Positions 40,574 to 49,678 of a DNA stretch of 64,000 bases are shown here, in pieces (position 1 is the stretch's first letter; each line of letters begins with the position of its first letter). The DNA is taken from assembly GCF_030546755.1 (NCBI RefSeq), contig NZ_JAUOPE010000016.1, positions 1 to 64,000 on the forward strand, in the 5' to 3' direction. The translations under genes and the position numbers were made by a program. The stretch is from Colwellia sp. 1_MG-2023. Lineage in GTDB: Bacteria > Pseudomonadota > Gammaproteobacteria > Enterobacterales > Alteromonadaceae. The notes below the pieces were generated by a model, which ran no database searches, was not told the DNA's origin, and saw nothing but the letters and a program-made list of their open reading frames with translations.

Positions 40574-43051
40574 ATGACAATTTCTTCAACTAACACATCC
40601 GCTTCTCAGTTAAGCGGCTTTATTTTAACGCGCCAAGCCTATGATACTAAACAAGGTATCGAGCTTTCATTTTGGCTAAAAACTCAACAGGGCGTACAAA
40701 ATTTTCTGGTTAAGCATGAAAAAGCCGTGTTTTTTATTGAAGCTAAAGATCAAGACAATGCCAGCCATTTGCTAACCAAAAATGACGTGGTTATTGAAGA
40801 TATCAAACCCGTACCGCTAAAAACCTTTGCACAACTACCTGTGGTTGCTATTTACTTTGCTACTATGCGAGCATTTTATCGTGGCAGAGATCTGCTAAAA
40901 GCTCATGACGTTAAATGTTATGAAGATGATTTTCGTCCAGAAGAGCGCTACTTAATGGAACGATTTATCACAGCTAGTGCGCAATTTTCTTTAACTGACA
41001 CGCAAGAGTTAACCGAGCAACTACGAAAAATTAATTTTCCCGTACATCTCGTCAATAAATCACGGGCAATACCCGCAGAGCAAACACTTGACGCGATTAG
41101 TTTGTCGATGGTTTCACTCGATATTGAATGTTCTATGAAAGGGGAGCTTTATTCCATTGGCCTTTATTCGGAAAACCTCAACAATAAGGTGTTAAAAAAA
41201 GTATTGATGATCGGTGATCAAAATATTTTGGCACCGTCAAAAAAGTTGAATGCTAAGCAAGTCGCAGACATTGAAGAGGATGTGGTTTGGCTAAAAGATG
41301 AGCCAGCGCTTTTAACCGCGTTAATTGCATGGATTCAAGAAAACGATCCAGATGTGTTTATTGGTTGGAATGTCATACAGTTTGATTTTGCTTTATTACA
41401 AAAACGATGTGATATACACGGCATAAATTTTACGATTGGTCGTGATGGGCGTGTGCCTCGTTGGCGAAAAAATAAAACCAGTGAGCAGCAATTTATCGAC
41501 GTAAATGGCAGGATCATCTTAGACGGAATCGACTTATTAAAAACCGCTACTTACAACTTCCCCAGTTTTTCTCTCGATTATGTGGCACGAGAACTTTTAG
41601 GTTTACACAAGCAGGTGGACGATGTTGATAATCGCGTCAAAGAAATTACCGAAAATTTTCATCATGATAAATTAGCGTTAGCAGCCTATAACCTAGAAGA
41701 CTGCCGATTAGTCACCTTAATTTTTAATAAAACCCAATTACTTGAATTTGCCATGTTACGGGCGCAATTAACCGGCCTTACTGTTGATAGAATTGGTGGC
41801 TCAGTTGCCGCATTTACCAACTTATATTTACCTAAACTACATCGCGCAGGATATGTCGCGCCTAATATGGGCGATGGCTTAAAAGGACTTGTTTCGCCCG
41901 GCGGTTATGTAATGGATTCAATTCCTGGTTTATATAAAAATGTATTAGTGCTTGATTTTAAAAGCCTATATCCGAGTATTATTCGCTCATTTAATATTGA
42001 CCCAATGGGCATGATTGAAGGCTTAAAATCGCCACATAATGCGATACCCGGCTTTGATGGCGCTTATTTTTCCAGAGAACAACACTTTCTGCCGGATATT
42101 ATTAACCAATTATGGCTAGAGCGAGATAAAGCGAAAAAAGAAAAAAACGCCGCTTTGTCACAAGCAATTAAAATTATCATGAACTCTTTTTATGGCATTT
42201 TAGGCTCAACCGGCTGTAGGTTTTTCGACCCTCGCTTATCGGGATCTATCACCAAACGTAGCCACGAATTATTAAAAGTCACGAAAACTTGGATAGAAGA
42301 TAAAGGCTATAAAGTCATTTACGGCGATACCGACTCAATATTTGTTCATGTTGGAAATGAAAAATCGGCTAAAGAGTGCCAACAATTAGGCGAAAGCTTA
42401 CAAGATTTCATAAATGCTAAATGGCAAGACAAACTTTACACAGATTTTGCCATTGAAAGCCAGCTTGAAATAGAGTTTGAAACGCATTTTTGCCAATTTT
42501 TTATGCCGACTATCAGAGGGTTAGATGTAGGAACCAAAAAACGCTATGCCGGTGTGGTGTTAAAAAACGGCGAAGAACAGCTTATTTTTAAAGGCCTTGA
42601 AAGTGTAAGAACGGATTGGACCGAGCTTGCCAAAAAATTTCAACGTGAGCTTTATTTAAAAGTGTTTAATGGCGAAGAAGTCAAAGACTACGTGATTGAT
42701 ATAGTAAATAAAACCAAAAACGGTGAAATGGACGACTTACTTATTTATCGCAAACGCATTCGTCGTAAATTAGAGCAATACGTGAAAAACGTACCACCAC
42801 ACATAAAAGCGGCGCGTTTAGCGGATGACATTAACGAAAAAGCCAATAAACCGTTAAAATTTCAAAATAAAGGCTGGATTGAATATTATTTAACGACGGT
42901 TGGTCCCCAGGCGAAAGGTTATGTCAATGCGCCGCTTGATTATCAAGTGTATGTTGATAAACAACTATCAACCGTTGCGGACGCTATTTTACCTTTTATT
43001 GGCACGAGTTTTTCAGAAATAACGGATGCTCAGATGAATTTATTTAATTAA
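40574..43051 (+). CDS. polB: DNA polymerase II
   Basis: An 825-residue B-family polymerase used in replication restart and translesion synthesis. The exonuclease motif SLDIECSMKGE is near residue 178. Polymerase motif A DFKSLYPSIIRSF is near 460 and motif C YGDTDSIFVH near 585. The C-terminal thumb ends in MNLFN. Length is slightly above the E. coli enzyme's. Controlled with dinG by the LexA box at 40531. Confidence 0.96.
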   Translation: MTISSTNTSASQLSGFILTRQAYDTKQGIELSFWLKTQQGVQNFLVKHEKAVFFIEAKDQDNASHLLTKNDVVIEDIKPVPLKTFAQLPVVAIYFATMRAFYRGRDLLKAHDVKCYEDDFRPEERYLMERFITASAQFSLTDTQELTEQLRKINFPVHLVNKSRAIPAEQTLDAISLSMVSLDIECSMKGELYSIGLYSENLNNKVLKKVLMIGDQNILAPSKKLNAKQVADIEEDVVWLKDEPALLTALIAWIQENDPDVFIGWNVIQFDFALLQKRCDIHGINFTIGRDGRVPRWRKNKTSEQQFIDVNGRIILDGIDLLKTATYNFPSFSLDYVARELLGLHKQVDDVDNRVKEITENFHHDKLALAAYNLEDCRLVTLIFNKTQLLEFAMLRAQLTGLTVDRIGGSVAAFTNLYLPKLHRAGYVAPNMGDGLKGLVSPGGYVMDSIPGLYKNVLVLDFKSLYPSIIRSFNIDPMGMIEGLKSPHNAIPGFDGAYFSREQHFLPDIINQLWLERDKAKKEKNAALSQAIKIIMNSFYGILGSTGCRFFDPRLSGSITKRSHELLKVTKTWIEDKGYKVIYGDTDSIFVHVGNEKSAKECQQLGESLQDFINAKWQDKLYTDFAIESQLEIEFETHFCQFFMPTIRGLDVGTKKRYAGVVLKNGEEQLIFKGLESVRTDWTELAKKFQRELYLKVFNGEEVKDYVIDIVNKTKNGEMDDLLIYRKRIRRKLEQYVKNVPPHIKAARLADDINEKANKPLKFQNKGWIEYYLTTVGPQAKGYVNAPLDYQVYVDKQLSTVADAILPFIGTSFSEITDAQMNLFN

Positions 43052-43124
43052 GAAAATTTCGTTATAAAAAATAGCGTGCAACGGGAAACTATTCACGTTA
43101 TAACATCAATATTAATAGCTATTT

Positions 43125-43140
43125 AGATGGCTAGATGGTT
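43125..43140 (+). promoter_or_regulatory. Possible MetJ operator upstream of metC
   Basis: Two adjacent 8-mers, AGATGGCT and AGATGGTT, resemble the MetJ box AGACGTCT (six and five of eight). They lie about 60 bp before the metC start. Gamma-proteobacterial metC genes are often MetJ-regulated. The match is modest. Confidence 0.35.
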
Positions 43141-43200
43141 GTGTTTCTGTATAACCATCTTGTTTTAAATAGTGTAGTTCTCCTAAAAAAGAGTAGCCAA

Positions 43201-44382
43201 ATGATGAAAAAAGAGACCAAGTTTGTCAATGCCGGTCGACAATCAAAATGGACAAGAGGCGTGGTTAATCCGCCAGTAGAGCGAGCTTCAACCGTTGTTT
43301 TTGATTCAGTAAAACAAATGAAACATGCCACAGTGAATCGTGGTAAACAAGTGCTCTTTTATGGTCGCCGTGGTACATCAACCTCTTTTGCCTTCAGTGA
43401 TGCCATGACCGAATTAGAAGGTGGCGCAGGTTGTGCTATTTATCCTTCAGGCACGGCGGCTATCACCAATGCTATATTGTCGTTTGTGAAATCAGGCGAT
43501 CATATTTTAATGGTAGATACTGCTTACGAGCCGACCCGTGATTTTTGCGACAAAATGCTGAAAAATATTGGCGTAGAAACTACTTATTATGATCCGTTAA
43601 TTGGCAAAGACATTGAATCGTTAATTCAAGATAACACCTCAGTGATATTTTTAGAATCACCCGGTTCAATTACCATGGAAGTGCAAGATGTTCCCGCCAT
43701 TGCAGAAGTGGCCCATAAACATAATTGTATTGTAATGCTTGATAACACTTGGTCTGCAGGGGTGAACTTTCAACCTTTTGATTACGGGGTTGATATTTCA
43801 ATTCAAGCGGCAACTAAATATATTGTTGGCCATTCTGATGTAATGCTTGGCACTGCTATCGCCACAGAAGAACACTGGGAACAACTACGCGAAAATAGTT
43901 ATTTAATGGGACAATGTACCTCTCCTGATGATTTATATTTAGCCATGCGTGGTATTCGTACCTTAGGTGTACGCTTAAAGCAACATCAAGACAATGCGTT
44001 AAAAGTGGCACAGTGGCTAGCAACACGAGACGAAGTGGATGTGATTTTACATCCTGCCTTTGAAAGTTGCCCAGGCCATGACATTTTTAAACGTGACTTT
44101 ACTGGTGGTAACGGTTTGTTTTCATTCGTATTAAAGCGTGGTAATCAAGCTGCTGTGAATGCGCTGTTAGACGGCATGCATCATTTTAAAATGGGTTATT
44201 CATGGGGCGGTTTTGAAAGTTTAATTTTAGCGAATACTAACGTGGGTAGACTACGTACTGCAACAAAGTGGCCGTACGAACAACCACTGATACGTTTACA
44301 TATTGGTTTAGAAAACGTTGATGACTTAATTGACGATCTTGCTCAAGGGTTTGAGCGATTAAATGCCATATTAGACAAATAA
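43201..44382 (+). CDS. metC: Cystathionine beta-lyase
   Basis: A PLP enzyme of about 393 residues that cleaves cystathionine to homocysteine in methionine synthesis. It has the Cys/Met-metabolism fold with YGRRGTSTSFAF, the LDNTWSAG cofactor segment and the PLP lysine in SIQAATKYIVGHSD. The MetC subgroup is favoured by that segment and the GYSWGGFESL motif. The start is taken at ATG 43201; an upstream reading to 43135 has no signal. Confidence 0.92.
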   Translation: MMKKETKFVNAGRQSKWTRGVVNPPVERASTVVFDSVKQMKHATVNRGKQVLFYGRRGTSTSFAFSDAMTELEGGAGCAIYPSGTAAITNAILSFVKSGDHILMVDTAYEPTRDFCDKMLKNIGVETTYYDPLIGKDIESLIQDNTSVIFLESPGSITMEVQDVPAIAEVAHKHNCIVMLDNTWSAGVNFQPFDYGVDISIQAATKYIVGHSDVMLGTAIATEEHWEQLRENSYLMGQCTSPDDLYLAMRGIRTLGVRLKQHQDNALKVAQWLATRDEVDVILHPAFESCPGHDIFKRDFTGGNGLFSFVLKRGNQAAVNALLDGMHHFKMGYSWGGFESLILANTNVGRLRTATKWPYEQPLIRLHIGLENVDDLIDDLAQGFERLNAILDK

Positions 44383-44545
44383 TTTCTTTTGCTGTAATTC
44401 AAACGTTAGGTGCTTAATTGCACCTTCGTCTGTGTTTCTTTACAACTTTCATCTCAATTTTCAACCGCTTAATCCCGAAAAGCTTGCGCTCACCTTGTCA
44501 TTGTGGGAAAAAGAAATCCTTCTTTGATAACAATAAATAGATCCT

Positions 44546-46402
44546 ATGATAAAAAAATCTTTATTAGCTGCGGCTGTATCATCAGCTTTGATGTTAACCG
44601 CGTGTAATGACAATCAAGAAACTGCCAAAGAAAACTCTGTTGAAACTGCTTCGAACGTTGACACAAAAGTCACTGAAGCTGCATTAGATGCATCTGCACA
44701 AGCCAATAAACTTTTCGATGAGTTATATAAAGCAAGTGTTATGCGCAATCCAATGTATCAAACCTATTTAGGTATAAAAGACGATTACGATAAATGGAAT
44801 GATATTTCAGAAGAAAATACCTTAAAAGAACTCGCTATCACCAAAAAAGATTTGGCGACGGTTAAAGCGATAGACATAAACAAATTAGACCCACAAACTA
44901 AAATTAGCCGTACGTTATATATTCAAAAATTAGAAAATAGCATTGCTGATCATAAATGGCGTTTTCATAGCTATCCTGTTAATCAAATGTTTGGTCTTCA
45001 CTCTCAAATTCCTGCTTTTTTGATCAATCAACATTCAATTGCTAACGAAAAAGAAGCGCAAGATTATATTGCCCGTGTACAAGGCACTAAAACGTTATTA
45101 AAACAATTGGTTGATAACTTAAAATTGCGTGAAGAGCGAGGCATTATTGCGCCTAAATTTGTTTTTGAGCATGTTATTCGTGATTCAAATAATATTATTA
45201 CTGGTGCACCATTTGAAAAAGGTGAGGCAAGTACGGTACTTGCTGACTTTACGCGTAAAGTAAACAACCTAGAGATTGAAGAAGAGAAAAAATCTGCATT
45301 AATTAAAGCAGTAGAAACTGCCTTAACGACATATTTAAAGCCAGGATATGATGACCTAATTACTTATCTTAATCATTTAGAGTCTAAAGCTGACGATAGA
45401 GATGGTGCTTGGAAATTTCCTGAAGGTGAAGCGTTTTTCAACAATGCCTTAAAACGCACAACTACGACTGATTTAACCGCTAACGAAATTCATGAAATTG
45501 GCTTGAGTGAAGTAAGTCGTATTCATGACGAAATGCGAGTAATTAAAGATAAAGTTGGCTTTGAAGGTGATTTAAACGCCTTTATGGAATTTATGCGTAG
45601 CGATAAACAATTTTACTATGTAGGTGACGAAGCAGGAAAAGCGCGTTATTTAAGTGAAGCCGTTGCGTTAATTGATGACATGAAAGGGCGTTTAGATAGC
45701 TTATTTTTAACCAAGCCAAAAGCTGAATTAAAAGTGAAAGCGGTAGAAGCCTTTAGAGAAAAATCAGCGGGTAAAGCATTTTATCAATCGCCTGCGCCAG
45801 ATGGATCGCGCCCTGGTATTTATTATGCAAACTTGTATGACATGGAAGCAATGCCAACGTATCAAATGGCAGCACTTGCTTATCATGAAGGCATTCCAGG
45901 ACATCATATGCAAATGGCCATTAAGCAAGAGCTTGAAGGCTTACCAATGTTCAGAAAATATGGCGGCTATACCGCTCATACAGAAGGTTGGGGCTTATAT
46001 TCTGAAATGATCCCGAAAGAAATCGGTTTATATCAAGACCCTTACTCTGATTTTGGACGCCTTGCTATGGAATTATGGCGTGCTTGTCGATTAGTGGTTG
46101 ATACGGGTATTCACACCAAAAAATGGACGCGTGAGCAAGGTATTGAATATTATGTAAATAATACACCTAACGCAAAATCTGATGCAGTTAAAATGGTTGA
46201 ACGTCATATCGTAATGCCATCTCAAGCAACGGCTTATAAAATAGGTATGCTTAAAATTGTTGAATTGCGCGAAAAAGCGAAAACAGCATTAGGTGATAAG
46301 TTTGATATTCGTGAATATCACGACATTATCTTGAAAAATGGCCCAGTACCGTTAAATGTACTTGAAAATTTTGTTGACGAATATATTGCTTCTAAAAGTT
46401 AA
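44546..46402 (+). CDS. DUF885 family lipoprotein, putative metallopeptidase
   Basis: A 618-residue protein with a lipoprotein signal peptide (lipobox LTAC, lipidated Cys near residue 20), so it is anchored to a membrane facing the periplasm. The DUF885 domain carries YHEGIPGHHMQ (about 448-458), a zinc-binding HEGxPGHH motif, and a downstream EGWGLYSE. Family members are thought to be peptidases or peptide hydrolases; no substrate is established. It ends before a bidirectional terminator shared with the integrase. Confidence 0.88.
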   Translation: MIKKSLLAAAVSSALMLTACNDNQETAKENSVETASNVDTKVTEAALDASAQANKLFDELYKASVMRNPMYQTYLGIKDDYDKWNDISEENTLKELAITKKDLATVKAIDINKLDPQTKISRTLYIQKLENSIADHKWRFHSYPVNQMFGLHSQIPAFLINQHSIANEKEAQDYIARVQGTKTLLKQLVDNLKLREERGIIAPKFVFEHVIRDSNNIITGAPFEKGEASTVLADFTRKVNNLEIEEEKKSALIKAVETALTTYLKPGYDDLITYLNHLESKADDRDGAWKFPEGEAFFNNALKRTTTTDLTANEIHEIGLSEVSRIHDEMRVIKDKVGFEGDLNAFMEFMRSDKQFYYVGDEAGKARYLSEAVALIDDMKGRLDSLFLTKPKAELKVKAVEAFREKSAGKAFYQSPAPDGSRPGIYYANLYDMEAMPTYQMAALAYHEGIPGHHMQMAIKQELEGLPMFRKYGGYTAHTEGWGLYSEMIPKEIGLYQDPYSDFGRLAMELWRACRLVVDTGIHTKKWTREQGIEYYVNNTPNAKSDAVKMVERHIVMPSQATAYKIGMLKIVELREKAKTALGDKFDIREYHDIILKNGPVPLNVLENFVDEYIASKS

Positions 46403-46446
46403 ATAATGCAGTAAAGTTTTCGAGCTTTTTATGTTGATTTAAAACT

Positions 46447-46473
46447 AGCCGTTCAAATGAACGGCTTTTTTAT
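46447..46473. terminator. Bidirectional terminator between the DUF885 gene and the integron integrase
   Basis: GCCGTTC (46448-46454) pairs with GAACGGC (46459-46465) around AAAT, followed by T residues on the plus strand and preceded by A residues. It overlaps the last codon of intI. Confidence 0.85.
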
Positions 46474-47432
46474 AAGTCTGATAACGGACTTCTCACGCCA
46501 TTAGCTCCTTGTTCAATCACGTGCGTATAAATTTGTGTTGTTCTGACATCAGTATGGCCTAATTGCTCTTGAACCGTTCTAATGTCTGCTCCGCGCTGTA
46601 ACAGGTGAGTGGCGAATGAATGCCTGAAAGTATGACAAGTAACATGTTTATTAAACGATAATGTATTGCTTGCTGTTTTCACCGCTTTTCGAATACTGGT
46701 TTCATTAATGTGATGGCGTCTTAATGCTTGTACTTCAGGGTCTATGCTGAGGCGTTTAGCAGGAAATAAATAATGCCAGCCTAAATCAAACGGCGCAGAA
46801 GGATATTTTTTTGCTAATGCGTAGGGTAAATAAACTCCTTGATAGTTTTTATTATGCTTATCGGCTTCGAAGTAAGACGTTGCGTGGGCAATTTGTTGCT
46901 TTAATGCCGGTATTAACTCTTTTGCCAAGGTTACGCGCCGGCTTTTGTTGCCTTTACTTTGCCAAATATTGATGCAGAAATATTTAAAATCAATATCTTG
47001 AATTCTTAACCTAGTAACTTCCATTAACCTTAAACCACTGCCATACATGAGCTGGCAAGGTAAAATATAATTCGCATTTATTTCAACTAACAGAGATTTG
47101 ACTTCATTTGGTGTTAAAACAACGGGTAGCTTATTACTTAGGCGACTTTTGTTAAAGTTTAGCTCTAATGAAAGTGGATTATTTAAAATGTGAAGATAGA
47201 GAAAGACTAAAGCATTTAACGCAATACCTTGCGTTCTAGGGGCAAGATTTAATGAATTAGTTAAATAAGATAAGTATTGTTCAACTTCTTCATTATGACA
47301 GGATGCAGGATGCTTTTTGTTTATAAATAGAATATAGCCTTTGATCCAATAAACATACGTTTGTATTGTTCGCTTTGCGTATCTTTTTAACCGCATTTTA
47401 TCTTCGATCATTTGTAAAAAAGGGGATGACAT
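46470..47432 (-). CDS. intI: Integron integrase
   Basis: A 320-residue tyrosine recombinase that recombines folded single-stranded attC hairpins with attI and other attC sites. The catalytic residues are Arg135 (GSGLR), Lys160, His267-x-x-Arg270 (CHTFRHSF), His293 (LGHTD) and Tyr302 (IYTHV). The integron-specific insert between catalytic boxes is present at about 198-225 ([15 protein letters not shown] followed by [11 protein letters not shown]), which separates integron integrases from XerC/D. The gene is intact, with AAGGAAG before the ATG and a LexA box directly upstream. It belongs to the chromosomal (Vibrio/Shewanella/Pseudoalteromonas-like) group by inference. Confidence 0.98.
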   Translation of the reverse strand: MSSPFLQMIEDKMRLKRYAKRTIQTYVYWIKGYILFINKKHPASCHNEEVEQYLSYLTNSLNLAPRTQGIALNALVFLYLHILNNPLSLELNFNKSRLSNKLPVVLTPNEVKSLLVEINANYILPCQLMYGSGLRLMEVTRLRIQDIDFKYFCINIWQSKGNKSRRVTLAKELIPALKQQIAHATSYFEADKHNKNYQGVYLPYALAKKYPSAPFDLGWHYLFPAKRLSIDPEVQALRRHHINETSIRKAVKTASNTLSFNKHVTCHTFRHSFATHLLQRGADIRTVQEQLGHTDVRTTQIYTHVIEQGANGVRSPLSDL

Positions 47433-47446
47433 TTTATCTTCCTTGA

Positions 47447-47462
47447 CTGTTTTTATATACAG
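47447..47462. promoter_or_regulatory. LexA (SOS) box of the integrase promoter
   Basis: CTGT-N8-ACAG (CTGTTTTTATATACAG) lies 15 bp upstream of the intI start codon. LexA control of integron integrases is established in Vibrio cholerae and class 1 integrons; here it is read directly from sequence. Confidence 0.92.
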
Positions 47463-47515
47463 TGTAGGTTTGATTCACGTTTTTTACGAATTTGAATGAA
47501 TATTTTGAAGCCATT

Positions 47516-47544
47516 TTGACGACCCTAAAATAAATACGTATTAA
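47516..47544 (+). promoter_or_regulatory. Candidate cassette promoter Pc
   Basis: TTGACG at 47516-47521 and TATTAA at 47539-47544 with 17-bp spacing point into the cassette array. Five of six and four of six consensus matches. The position between intI and attI fits the Pc of chromosomal integrons. Confidence 0.5.
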
Positions 47545-47599
47545 AAAATATATAGTTAGGTTATATTTAAAAAATTAAATTTATTTAAATAGCATTGGA

Positions 47600-47646
47600 A
47601 CTTGATGTAATAGACATGAATTATTCCTGCTATTAAACTGTTAGGT
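47600..47646 (+). other. Probable attI site
   Basis: GTTAGGT at 47640-47646 matches the GTTRRRY core used in attI recombination and lies between the integrase and the first cassette. The left boundary is not definable by eye. GTTATAA at 47663 is a weaker alternative. Confidence 0.5.
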
Positions 47647-47730
47647 TTTCTGAATCCTTGTGGTTATAACTGTGATGGCGACTTGATAAAACATGGAACA
47701 TGCCGTTCGTAAATTAAGGATAATAACTCG

Positions 47731-48573
47731 ATGATAAAGCGTCTTTTTTCAGTAACGCTTGCTGCATTTTTTACGGTTAACGTACAAGCAGCTTTTACTT
47801 TTACCCCAAAAGAAAATAATAAGGTTGGACTATATCTTGGCGGCCAAATCTGGCAAAGTGTTGCTAGTGGTTTTTTTGGTGAAAAAAACACGCTAATTGA
47901 TTTTAATCTAAAAAAAGAACAGCAAAATAACTTCTTTGTTGCCTTCGTACATCCTTATTCTTTACTCCCTAATGCACGTATTTCAATTACTACAATTGAT
48001 ACCAAAGGTGAAATCACTTCAACTCAAGCATTTAACTTCGGCGATGGAACCTTTACTATTGGTGACAATGTTAATGCCAGTTTTAATGTCAGCTATGTCG
48101 ATTACACCTTATATTATGGATTATTTAATAACCGCTTATTTTCATTTGATTTGGGTTTAACCGCTAGAGACTTTAATGGTGATGTTACTGTAACAAGACC
48201 CAAAAGGCTTGCTGAGGCTAATTGTTATGATGATCTGCCAGAAACAGTTTGTGGGGAATCAACAGATACAGATACTCCAACGGGTAAAATAAAAACTGAC
48301 GAGGTTTTGCCTATGTTGTATGCTGCCACTAACATTAGCTTGCCTTTAACTAACTTAAGTGTATTTGCCCAAGGTGATTTTTCATTTGTAGATGACCATT
48401 CAATTTCTGACTATCAAGTTGGTTTAAGTTACGATTTAAATGATAGCAGAGTGGTCGATTTTAATGTGACCCTAGGGTATCGAGTCGTGAAAATAGCATT
48501 CGAAGATTTAAACAACTTATATACCGATCTTGATTTTAAGGGTGTTTTTGTTGGTGTGATCACACACTTTTAA
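47731..48573 (+). CDS. Outer-membrane beta-barrel protein, TIGR04219-like; first cassette gene
   Basis: A 280-residue protein with a signal peptide (about 1-21, ending VQA) and alternating hydrophobic strands characteristic of an outer-membrane barrel. GLYLGGQIWQ, the FVHPYSLLPNARI segment and ITTIDTKGEITSTQ resemble the TIGR04219 family of marine gammaproteobacteria. AAGGAT precedes the ATG. The gene lies between the putative attI and the first attC, so by position it is cassette 1, although outer-membrane barrels are unusual cargo. It is the cassette most exposed to the Pc promoter. The function is unknown; a diffusion channel or lipid-related role are both possible. Confidence 0.85.
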   Translation: MIKRLFSVTLAAFFTVNVQAAFTFTPKENNKVGLYLGGQIWQSVASGFFGEKNTLIDFNLKKEQQNNFFVAFVHPYSLLPNARISITTIDTKGEITSTQAFNFGDGTFTIGDNVNASFNVSYVDYTLYYGLFNNRLFSFDLGLTARDFNGDVTVTRPKRLAEANCYDDLPETVCGESTDTDTPTGKIKTDEVLPMLYAATNISLPLTNLSVFAQGDFSFVDDHSISDYQVGLSYDLNDSRVVDFNVTLGYRVVKIAFEDLNNLYTDLDFKGVFVGVITHF

Positions 48574-48604
48574 AGGCTAGAGCTTTAATATAGGTGCTAT
48601 AAAA

Positions 48605-48693
48605 ACCTAACAAGTCGCTCAAGCTGACAAAAAACAGTTTGCTGGCTGCGCCATTTTAGCAAACCGTTTTTGCAGCTTAGCAAAGCGTTATAT
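48605..48693 (+). repeat. attC1
   Basis: R'' ACCTAAC and R' GTTATAT flank pairing arms CAGTTTGCT / TAGCAAAC. It closes the cassette of the outer-membrane barrel gene, 31 bp after its stop. Confidence 0.93.
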
Positions 48694-49011
48694 ACCACAA
48701 CTAATTCTGTTTTAATTGTTTCTGGGCATTTGTGTATTTCAAACAACTTGGTGTGTAATTCTTTTGGTTTTGTATTCATTTAACCATTGGTTTTTAAAAC
48801 TCAGCTTGGTATTAATTCCTGTTAATCAGGTTTTGGTTTACGTTGTGGTAGTGTTGCAGTTATAGTTTCAAACATTGTTTTAACTGGCAGGTTTAGCTAA
48901 ATTATTCAAAAAATATATAACAAGTAAATTAAATGGACTTTTAACAGTTTAGCTGGTTTTGTGTTGTATTTAAGTTTGGGTTATTACTGTTAAAAGCCAT
49001 TTATTTAGGCG
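48688..49011. mobile_element. ORF-less cassette, diverged member of family A
   Basis: About 324 bp with no convincing gene. Its first 100 bp and a block near 48825-48850 (TCAGGTTTTGGTTTACGTTG) align with the family A cassettes downstream at reduced identity, so it is an older copy. A minus-strand open frame of 60 codons starting at 48779 runs into attC1; it is not retained in the other copies. Confidence 0.75.
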
Positions 49012-49017
49012 TTATAT
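48915..49017 (+). repeat. attC2
   Basis: Arms TTTTAACAG / CTGTTAAAA pair perfectly, with R'' ATATAAC and R' GTTATAT. The central spacer is longer and sequence differs from the main attC type. Confidence 0.85.
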
Positions 49018-49344
49018 ACCGCAACTAATTCGATAAAAAGTTTCTCAGGTATTGGTGTTTTAATTGAAACTTGGTAATGAATTCTTTGGGCGTATTTTAG
49101 GTTTTACTTTTGTTAGTTCTTCGGCAAATTTAAGAGTAAATTCTGTAATATTCGCATTCAGGTTTACGTTGCGGTGGGTGAAGGCTCAAATAGTTATGTG
49201 AGTTACTAGCTTATAAAAAGGTTGTTAACGTAATGATGTAGCAAGTATTTATATAACAAGCAATTCAACGGGACACGTAACAGTTGGCTGCGTTCACTCC
49301 GTTCACAATGTTAGCCAACTTTACTTTGCCCGTTAATATGGGCG
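49012..49344. mobile_element. ORF-less cassette family A, copy 1
   Basis: A 333-bp cassette with no gene of normal quality. It is nearly identical to copies at 50145, 50479 and 50812. On the minus strand it has two overlapping broken frames (about 44 codons ending in PSFN, and a frame reading ELVAVYNAHING through the attC), which look like a frameshifted relic. No start codon with a ribosome-binding site is present. Confidence 0.85.
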
Positions 49345-49350
49345 TTAGCT
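49251..49350 (+). repeat. attC3
   Basis: R'' ATATAAC, arms ACAGTTGGCT / AGCCAACTT, R' GTTAGCT. It is the end of family A copy 1. Confidence 0.95.
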
Positions 49351-49653
49351 GTCTTTATCTTTGGGTGTAAAAACAAGGATTAGTTTTTAATGAATAAAAT
49401 GGATTTTCAAATCTCATTATTCAATTCTTCAATCCATTTTTTTACATTCATCTTAATTCGCACTTTTTCTTGGTGTTGTTTTTAAGGTAGGGTAAAGTCT
49501 TAAATTATTCAGTTGTTTATAAGTATTTAAGGCGGTAAACCGCTCAAGTATTGTGTAAACAGCTAACAAGGCAATCAAACGGAAAATTTACAGTTGGCTG
49601 TTTTTCGTTCCTCAAACATTTTAGCCAACTATAATTTTCCGCTTATTGAAGCG
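49345..49653. mobile_element. ORF-less cassette family B, copy 1
   Basis: A 309-bp cassette without a gene, also found at 53886 and 54657. Three inverted repeats are conserved: TAAAAAC/GTTTTTA (49368-49374 with 49383-49389), AAATGGATT/AATCCATTT (49397-49405 with 49431-49439) and GCGG/CCGC (49532-49543). The only frame with a plausible start is a 14-codon minus-strand MNVKKWIEELNNEI. A structured non-coding RNA or regulatory cassette is possible. Confidence 0.85.
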
Positions 49654-49659
49654 TTATAT
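49561..49659 (+). repeat. attC4
   Basis: R'' box CAGCTAAC, arms ACAGTTGGCT / AGCCAACTAT, R' GTTATAT. It ends family B copy 1. Confidence 0.94.
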
Positions 49660-49678
49660 ACATTTTGAGGTTTGGCGT

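Noticed and set aside
47663-47669. GTTATAA as alternative attI cut site
   Set aside because: It matches GTTRRRY less well than GTTAGGT at 47640; kept only as an alternative.
48597-48779. 60-codon minus-strand open frame across attC1
   Set aside because: It runs through the attC1 arms and is frameshifted in the related family A cassettes, with no ribosome-binding site; treated as a chance or decayed frame.
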